Assembly: GCF_014202475.1 (NCBI RefSeq)
Contig: NZ_JACHGV010000019.1
Location: 1 to 64,000, forward strand
Reading direction: 5' to 3'
Length of the DNA: 64,000 nt
Origin: Streptomyces paradoxus
GTDB lineage: Bacteria > Actinomycetota > Actinomycetes > Streptomycetales > Streptomycetaceae
Shown here piece by piece: positions 58,852-64,000 of the stretch. The stretch's first letter is position 1, and each line of letters begins with the position of its first letter. A program made the position numbers and the translations under genes. The notes under the pieces are model-generated. The model saw only the letters and a program-made list of their open reading frames with translations, did no database searches and was not told the origin of the DNA.

Positions 58852-59976
58852 TCAGTCCGGCCAGACGCCCGTCTCCAGCAGCGAGTCGATCGCGGCCGTG
58901 TACGGCTGGATGTCCAGCCCCTGGGCGGCCAGCCAGGCGTCCGAGTAGTACTTGTCGAGATACCGGTCCCCCGGGTCGCACAGCAGGGTCACGACGCTGC
59001 CCTGCCGGCCCTCGGAGACCATCTCCGCGACGATCTTCAGCGCGCTCCACAGGCCCGTGCCGGTGGAGCCGCCGGCCTTGCGGCCGATGGCGCGTTCCAG
59101 GGCGCGTACGGCGGCGACACTGGCCGCGTCGGGCACCTTCATCATCCGGTCGATCGCGCCGGGCACGAAGCTCGGTTCCATACGGGGCCGGCCGATGCCC
59201 TCGATACGGGAGCCGCAGTCGCAGGTGACGTCCGGATCACCGGTGGTCCAGCCCTCGAAGAAGCACGAGTTCTCGGGGTCGGCCACGCAGACGCGGGTGT
59301 CGTACTGCATGTAGTGGACGTAGCGCGCGAGGGTCGCGGAGGTGCCGCCGGTGCCCGCCGTGGCGACGATCCACGTCGGCTCGGGGAACCGCTCCAGGCG
59401 CAGCTGGCGGAAGATGGACTCGGCGATGTTGTTGTTTCCGCGCCAGTCCGTGGCGCGTTCGGCGTAGGTGAACTGGTCCATGTAGTGGCCGCCGGTCTCG
59501 GCCGCGAGGCGGGCGGACTCCTCGTACATCGTGCGGGGGTCGTCCACGAAGTGACATCGGCCGGAGTGGAATTCGATGAGGCGGATCTTCTCGGCGCTCG
59601 TCGTGCGCGGCATGACGGCGATGAAGGGCACGCCGATCAGCTTCGCGAAGTACGCCTCGGAGACGGCCGTAGAGCCGCTGGAGGCCTCGATGACGGGTCG
59701 GTCCGGCCGGATCCAGCCGTTGCACAGGCCGTACAGGAAGAGGGAGCGGGCGAGCCGGTGCTTGAGGCTGCCGGTCGGGTGGGTCGACTCGTCCTTCAGA
59801 TACAGGTCGATGCCCCACCGCTGCGGCAGGGGGAACTGCAGCAGGTGCGTGTCGGCCGATCGGTTGGCGTCCGCCTGGACTCTGCGGACGGCCTCTTTGA
59901 GCCACGCCCGGTAGGAGGCGTCGCTCTGGTCGACATCGAGGGTCACGCCGGTCCGGGTCTGCTGGGGGGTACTCAC
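58852..59976 (-). CDS. cds1: PLP-dependent L-cysteine desulfhydrase-like enzyme (Cds1 type)
   Basis: The 374-residue enzyme belongs to the cysteine-synthase fold type II group. The PLP lysine is Lys72 in PTGSLKHRLAR, and the phosphate-binding loop SSGSTAVSE lies at about 99-107, with GTGGTSATLARY as the second PLP contact. The long C-terminal extension and CDCGSRIEGIGRPRMEPSF segment match mycobacterial Cds1 (Rv3684-like), which releases H2S from cysteine, rather than CysK/CysM. It has a 502-base upstream gap with no gene. Confidence 0.85.
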   Translation of the reverse strand: MSTPQQTRTGVTLDVDQSDASYRAWLKEAVRRVQADANRSADTHLLQFPLPQRWGIDLYLKDESTHPTGSLKHRLARSLFLYGLCNGWIRPDRPVIEASSGSTAVSEAYFAKLIGVPFIAVMPRTTSAEKIRLIEFHSGRCHFVDDPRTMYEESARLAAETGGHYMDQFTYAERATDWRGNNNIAESIFRQLRLERFPEPTWIVATAGTGGTSATLARYVHYMQYDTRVCVADPENSCFFEGWTTGDPDVTCDCGSRIEGIGRPRMEPSFVPGAIDRMMKVPDAASVAAVRALERAIGRKAGGSTGTGLWSALKIVAEMVSEGRQGSVVTLLCDPGDRYLDKYYSDAWLAAQGLDIQPYTAAIDSLLETGVWPD

Positions 59977-60478
59977 GGGGGGCTCCTAACGCTGCGCGCC
60001 GGCAAGGGGGGCGCACGGCCGGCACTCCGATCATAAGCACCTTGCGCACGCTTCTCACCTGCATAAACGCATCTTTGAGCCCCCCAAAGCGCCCCCAGGG
60101 GCAGGGGCCGGTGCAAGGGGGCGCGCGGTCCAGGGGGCGCATGGGCGAGCGTGCTGCGGGCGCCCCCCGGAAGGGGTGTCGCGGGCACTGGTGCTCGACG
60201 CCGGGCGGGGGCAGACTGCTCGGCGGGACCAAGGCCCCGGACGGGGTGAGAGCAGGGTTCGAACGCATTCCGGAGCCGGTTTCGGGCACGGGCGCCACCC
60301 CCCTCGGGGCGACGGCCGGCGGGCCACACCGCACGGCCGGGCCGGGGCCCGGACCGGGCGGGCACCTCCCCGGAGGGGACCTTTCGTCCGTACGGGGCAC
60401 ACTGGAGCACGACACGAGCCCGTACCGGGCATCGCCCGGAACGGGCCGGTACACCGAGCGCACTAGGGGGCGGGTGGC
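59977..60478. other. Divergent intergenic region, no gene seen
   Basis: This 502-base gap carries the start regions of the desulfhydrase-like gene (minus) and of the small hypothetical gene (plus). Open frames are short and antisense-like. A GGTTCGAA near 60261 looks like a tRNA T-loop but its flanks cannot form a stem. Confidence 0.5.
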
Positions 60479-60802
60479 ATGGGAGAGCCGGAGTTCAGGG
60501 CCACGGGCGTGCGGATCGGAAAGCGGCTGCGTTCCCTCACCCGGGCCGGGCAGGTCCGGATCAGCGACGGCCGGCTCGAACTGCTGACCAGCTACGGCAG
60601 TGAGATCGACAGTGCGCCGGTGCAGGCCGTGCGCGCTTCCAAGCCCTGGTTCGGCCCCGATGACCGGGCCACGGCGGACCTCAACGGCCAGCGGTACCTG
60701 CTCACCCTGGGCGACCACGACCCCGCACCGGGAGAGCCGGGCCCGCCGGCAGCGCGGCGCTTCATCGAAGCCGTGCGCAGGGCAGCGGGGCGTGGCGACT
60801 GA
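60479..60802 (+). CDS. Small hypothetical protein
   Basis: The 107-residue protein begins MGEPEFRATGVRIGKRLRSL and contains the segments RISDGRLELLTSYGSEIDSAP and YLLTLGDHDPAPGEPGPP. It has no signal peptide, membrane helix or motif that I recognise. The acidic/Gly-rich make-up and codon bias are those of a real gene. It lies upstream of the anti-sigma-type ATPase gene in the same direction, separated by 183 bases. Confidence 0.6.
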   Translation: MGEPEFRATGVRIGKRLRSLTRAGQVRISDGRLELLTSYGSEIDSAPVQAVRASKPWFGPDDRATADLNGQRYLLTLGDHDPAPGEPGPPAARRFIEAVRRAAGRGD

Positions 60803-60985
60803 GATGTCCGCGAGTTGCGGTACTTCAACCCCTGCGCCACTCTTGTCTCACGTCACTCTGGGTTTACCGGCGATAACGCTGCGAACCAGCCCGCCGGCCA
60901 CGACAGCAGGCGGCAGTGTCACGCAGGCGCCCTGCTGGATCCGAACTCCGTGTTCTTCCGGACCTCACGTCGGGGAGTCGCAGCC

Positions 60986-61519
60986 GTGATCAGCTACCCA
61001 AGCAGGCACTGCACGGTGGAGCTCCAAGCCCTGCCGTCGCGGATCGGCCAGGTCCGCAGAATCGTATCTGCGCAATTGCGCTACTGGCATCTGGATCCCC
61101 TGATCGACCGGGCCTCGCTCGGCGTGACGGAGCTGTTGTCCAACGTCCACCGGCACGCCCAGCCCGACAAGACGTGCACCGTGGAGATAGAGCTGCTGCT
61201 CGACCGCCTCACGGTCTCGGTGCGCGACGGCGACCCGCGGATGCCCGTGGTCGACGACGCCGAACCGCTGGCGACCTGCGGGCGCGGGCTCGCGATGGTG
61301 GCCGCCATGAGCGAGAGCTGGGGCGTCCGGCCGGACGGCGAGTCCGGCAAGGTCGTGTGGTTCACCCTGCCGACGTCCACCCCCGCGGTGACGGCGCCGT
61401 CGATCCACGCGCGGCGCACGGTCCTGGAGAAGCCCGCGCGCCGGTTCGCCGAGGTCGGGGTCTCCACCGAAGGGCTCCGGCCCGGCCATGCTCCCGCCCG
61501 GTCCGCCGTTGCCGGTTGA
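60986..61519 (+). CDS. Anti-sigma-factor-type serine kinase (HATPase)
   Basis: The 177-residue protein is a single HATPase_c domain of the RsbW/SpoIIAB type, with N-box VTELLSNVHRHAQ, G1 box VSVRDGDPRMP, and G2 box CGRGLAMVAAMSESWG. In Streptomyces many such orphan kinases regulate sigma factors or act with SpoIIE phosphatases. The GTG at 60986 has GGGGAG 8 bases upstream; the frame extends further but without a start site. No sigma factor or anti-anti-sigma gene adjoins it. Confidence 0.83.
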   Translation: MISYPSRHCTVELQALPSRIGQVRRIVSAQLRYWHLDPLIDRASLGVTELLSNVHRHAQPDKTCTVEIELLLDRLTVSVRDGDPRMPVVDDAEPLATCGRGLAMVAAMSESWGVRPDGESGKVVWFTLPTSTPAVTAPSIHARRTVLEKPARRFAEVGVSTEGLRPGHAPARSAVAG

Positions 61520-61722
61520 CCGGGCGGTGACCACCGTCCCCTCGGAGGCCTCGGGGGTGTACGCCGCCGGCTGTGCTCCGGGGGCGCACGTCACCCCCTG
61601 GCGCTCGCCCGCGGCACGCTCGGGCGCGGCGCGCGCCGGGCCGGAGACGGCACCGCGAGGGCGCCGGCCGCGACTCACCCGAGGGCCACGACGGCCAGGG
61701 TCGTGAGTCGCGGCGGTCGTCC

Positions 61723-62007
61723 TCACGCCACACCTCCCTTGCGGCCGAACTCCTCGTTCAGTACGGACAGTCGGCGCCAGTACTCGTCCTCGTCGATCTC
61801 GCCGGAAGCGAAGCGGTGGCCGAGTACGGCGATGGGCGAGTCGTCCCTGACGGCGGACTGCCGCCAGGGACCGCCGCGGCGGCCACGCCACACGGTGCGG
61901 CGCAGCAGCACGACGCCTGCGCCGATCACCAGCGCCCAGATCACCGGGAAGAGCAGGATCCACGGGCCGGGCCCGCCGCCGTCGCCGAAGTTCGCCAGGG
62001 TCTGCAT
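61723..62007 (-). CDS. Small SHOCT-domain membrane protein
   Basis: The 94-residue protein has one transmembrane helix (about 15-35, ILLFPVIWALVIGAGVVLL) and a C-terminal SHOCT motif (about 62-90, IAVLGHRFASGEIDEDEYWRRL). The ATG at 62005-62007 is preceded by GGAG on the minus strand. The family is widespread and of unknown function. The gene is divergent from the TetR gene, which starts 178 bases away. Confidence 0.8.
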   Translation of the reverse strand: MQTLANFGDGGGPGPWILLFPVIWALVIGAGVVLLRRTVWRGRRGGPWRQSAVRDDSPIAVLGHRFASGEIDEDEYWRRLSVLNEEFGRKGGVA

Positions 62008-62156
62008 GTCGTCCTGCTCCTCGATCGCTCGATGGTTCGTGTCGCCTTCGAGAGTCCTCCGGCAGGGGCCCCGGGTCGTCGTACGGCCGGCGGCACCGCC
62101 GGTACCCCGTAGGGAGCAGGCGGGCGGGCCTCCATCGCTCCGCGCCGTCTCGACTT

Positions 62157-62178
62157 CTGTAACTACTGGTATGTACAG
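62157..62178. promoter_or_regulatory. Possible TetR operator CTGTA-N12-TACAG
   Basis: CTGTA (62157-62161) and TACAG (62174-62178) form an inverted repeat just before the TetR start at 62186. It also overlaps an in-frame ATG at 62171. Autoregulation is the usual mode for a TetR gene; binding is not shown. Confidence 0.4.
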
Positions 62179-62185
62179 TGCGGGC

Positions 62186-62749
62186 ATGAGCACCCCGGAA
62201 CGGCTGATCGAGTCCACCCGCGAACTGCTGTGGGAGCGTGGCTACGTGGGCACCAGCCCGAAGGCCATCCTGGAACGCGCGGACGCCGGGCAGGGCAGCA
62301 TGTACCACCATTTCAGGGGCAAGCCCGATCTCGCGCTGGCCGCGATCCGGCGGACCGCCGAGGAGATGCGCGCCGTCGCGGCGGGAGTACTCGACGGCCC
62401 GGGCACGCCGTACGAGCGCATCGAGGCCTATCTGCGGCGCGAGCGGGACGTGCTGCGGGGCTGCCCGGTCGGCCGGCTGACGATGGATCCGGACGTGATC
62501 GCGAGCGCCGAACTGCGCGCGCCGGTCGAGGAGACGCTCGACTGGCTGCGCGGCCGGATCGCCGGGATCGTCGAGGAAGGCAAGGCGCAGGGCCAGTTCG
62601 CGCCCGGACTCGACGGCGGCGAGATCGCGGCGGCGGTCGTCGCGACCGTCCAGGGCGGTTACGTCCTCGCCCGCGCCTCCGGCTCCCCCGCCGCGTTCGA
62701 CGCGGGCGTCCGGGGACTGCTCTCCCTGCTGGCGCCCCGGACTTCCTGA
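62186..62749 (+). CDS. TetR-family transcriptional regulator
   Basis: The 187-residue protein has an N-terminal helix-turn-helix (about 5-50, YVGTSPKAILERADAGQGSMYHHF) and a ligand-binding helical domain (about 70-185) with GCPVGRLTMDPD and GEIAAAVVATVQGGYVLA. The start is ATG 62186 or ATG 62171, 15 bases earlier. It is co-directional and nearly contiguous with DUF4865 and phosphotriesterase genes, so it probably controls that operon. The inducer is unknown. Confidence 0.85.
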   Translation: MSTPERLIESTRELLWERGYVGTSPKAILERADAGQGSMYHHFRGKPDLALAAIRRTAEEMRAVAAGVLDGPGTPYERIEAYLRRERDVLRGCPVGRLTMDPDVIASAELRAPVEETLDWLRGRIAGIVEEGKAQGQFAPGLDGGEIAAAVVATVQGGYVLARASGSPAAFDAGVRGLLSLLAPRTS

Positions 62750-62759
62750 GGAGACTTCC

Positions 62760-63338
62760 TTGTACGCCATGCAGTACGAGCTCACCCTGCCGGCCGGCTA
62801 CGACATGGGCGTCATCCGCGACCGTGTCGCCCGCCGGGGGCACCTGCTCGACGACTGGGACGGGCTCGGCCTCAAGGCCTACCTGATACGCGAGCGCGGC
62901 CTGCGCGGCTCGCCGGTCAGCCAGTACGCGCCCTTCTACCTCTGGAACACCGTGGACGGCATGAACGCCTTCCTGTGGGGCGGCGGGTTCCAGGGGGTCT
63001 GTGACGACTTCGGGCGGCCGTCGGTGCGGCAGTGGACGGGGCTCGCGTACGAGGAAGGGGGCGCCTCTCATGCGCGGTTCGCGGTGCGCCGCCGCCAACC
63101 GGTGCCGGACGGCGGGACGTTGGCCGATGCCGTGGCGGACGTGGTGGACGGGACCCGGCGGCTGGCCGCACAGGACGGGGCCCTGCTCGCCGCCGCGGCC
63201 GTCGACACCAGCCGCTGGGAGCTGGTGCGTTTCTCCCTCTGGGAGCACGACACGCCCAAGGCCGACGGCGAGGTGTTCGAGGTGCTGCACCTGTCCGCGC
63301 CGGGCCGGGACCGGCTGTCCCGGGAACGCCGGTGGTGA
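62760..63338 (+). CDS. DUF4865-family protein, probable TTG start
   Basis: The 192-residue protein begins MYAMQYELTLPAGYDMGVIR from a TTG at 62760, with GAGGAG about seven bases upstream; the ATG at 62769 would be too far from that site. Conserved segments include RRGHLLDDWDGLGLKAYLI, QYAPFYLWNTVDGMNAFLWG and QWTGLAYEEGG. The family has no assigned function. Its stop overlaps the GTG of the phosphotriesterase gene (GTGA), indicating translational coupling. Confidence 0.83.
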   Translation: MYAMQYELTLPAGYDMGVIRDRVARRGHLLDDWDGLGLKAYLIRERGLRGSPVSQYAPFYLWNTVDGMNAFLWGGGFQGVCDDFGRPSVRQWTGLAYEEGGASHARFAVRRRQPVPDGGTLADAVADVVDGTRRLAAQDGALLAAAAVDTSRWELVRFSLWEHDTPKADGEVFEVLHLSAPGRDRLSRERRW

Positions 63339-64000
63339 GCGCGGTCCGCACGGTGCTGGGGGACGTGGCCCCCGGGGACCTGGGAGTGTGCGACGCCCAC
63401 GACCATCTGTTCTTCGGCAGTCCCCGGCTGCCCGGGCAGGAGCTGCGCAGCGTGGCGGCGGCGCGCGCGGAGCTGGTCGCGTTCCGGGAGCAGGGCGGTG
63501 GGGCCGTCGTGCAGTGGACGCCGTACGGGCTCGGGCGGCGGGCCGCCGATCTGCCGCCGCTGTCCCGGGAGACGGGTGTGCACGTGGTGGCCGCGACCGG
63601 CCTGCACCAGGCCGTGCACTACGACGAGGACACGCTCGCCGGGCTGCGGAGCCGGCTCGCCGAGGTCTTCGTCTCCGAACTCACCGAGGGCATCGGGACG
63701 TCGGGGGTGCGGGCGGGGCTCGTCAAGGTCGCGGGCGGCTTCCACGCCCTGGACGCGCACGCCCGCTGGACCATGGCGGCGGCGGCCGAGGCGCAGCACG
63801 CCACCGGCGCGGCGATCGCCGTGCACCTGGAGATGGGAACCGGGGCGCTGGACGTAGTGGACCTGCTGTGCGGGGAGTTGGGGGTGCCGCCGCACCGCGT
63901 GGTGCTCGGGCACCTCAACCGCTCCCCCGACCTCGTGGTGCACCGGCAGGCGGCGCGGTCCGGCTGCTACCTGGCCTTCGACGGGCCGTCACTCGCCCAC
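63335..64000 (+). CDS. Phosphotriesterase-family amidohydrolase, N-terminal part (runs off the window)
   Basis: The 222 residues present form the start of a TIM-barrel metal hydrolase. The first metal ligands are His22 and His24 in CDAHDHLFFG; the bridging carboxylated lysine is Lys131 in LVKVAGG, and later His residues stand in VHLEMGTG and VLGHLNRSPD. The family includes phosphotriesterase homology proteins and lactonases. The GTG at 63335 overlaps the preceding stop. With TetR and DUF4865 genes it probably forms one operon. Confidence 0.85.
   Translation, partial: MSAVRTVLGDVAPGDLGVCDAHDHLFFGSPRLPGQELRSVAAARAELVAFREQGGGAVVQWTPYGLGRRAADLPPLSRETGVHVVAATGLHQAVHYDEDTLAGLRSRLAEVFVSELTEGIGTSGVRAGLVKVAGGFHALDAHARWTMAAAAEAQHATGAAIAVHLEMGTGALDVVDLLCGELGVPPHRVVLGHLNRSPDLVVHRQAARSGCYLAFDGPSLAH

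Noticed and set aside
60255..60275. GGTTCGAA, resembling a tRNA T-loop
   Set aside because: The bases on either side do not form a T-stem and no acceptor or anticodon stem can be drawn.

Overview
The window is about 64 kb of very GC-rich DNA with Streptomyces-type gene structure: strong third-position G/C bias, many GTG starts, 4-base ATGA stop/start overlaps inside operons, tandem IclR and SpoIIE/HATPase regulators, secreted CBM13 glycosidases, TerD and MOSC proteins. I see no rRNA, tRNA, CRISPR array or obvious antibiotic cluster. Coordinates are those of the window; the first gene (aspA) and the last (phosphotriesterase family) run off the ends.

Region 1 (1-16.0 kb) is a catabolic island on the minus strand. 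It holds a complete PotABCD-type ABC importer, a class III aminotransferase, two M14-type deacylases (succinylglutamate desuccinylase/aspartoacylase family), an aldehyde dehydrogenase, an aldo/keto reductase, a HAD hydrolase, two FAD amine oxidases and aspartate ammonia-lyase. The content suggests uptake and deacylation of an N-acylated diamine or amino acid, then transamination and oxidation to central metabolites. Two IclR regulators at its head are tandem paralogues: their DNA-binding halves are almost identical, their effector halves differ, and each is preceded by the same two-dyad operator.

Region 2 (16.0-22.0 kb) is a second minus-strand operon: class III aminotransferase, large FAD/Fe-S D-2-hydroxyacid dehydrogenase, semialdehyde dehydrogenase and a cupin. 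A PAS-GAF-SpoIIE-HATPase signalling protein follows (22.4-24.8 kb).

Region 3 (25.4-30.5 kb) is a xylan-degradation locus. A GH10 xylanase and a CE1-like esterase form one operon, divergent from a GH62 arabinofuranosidase. All three are secreted and carry CBM13 modules, and the shared 670-base gap holds several inverted repeats.

Region 4 (30.7-38.0 kb) is a worn accessory region: a frameshifted nucleotide-sugar dehydrogenase fused to a truncated AhpD-like gene, a small Rpf-type protein, a membrane spermidine-synthase-like protein, a broken SpoIIE gene, a GNAT gene, a frame-broken IS5-type transposase and a cluster of AGTCAGCAC repeats.

Region 5 (38-64 kb) is ordinary chromosome. It carries a probable 3-hydroxybutyrate set (MHS transporter, PucR regulator, SDR dehydrogenase), NUDIX, lnt, an O-antigen-ligase-like protein, a murI paralogue, a lone HpnB-type glycosyltransferase, a double TerD protein, a MOSC protein, a beta-helix/AAA+ fusion, a large membrane hydrolase, a DeoR regulator, an L-cysteine desulfhydrase-like enzyme, an anti-sigma-type ATPase, and a TetR-DUF4865-phosphotriesterase operon.
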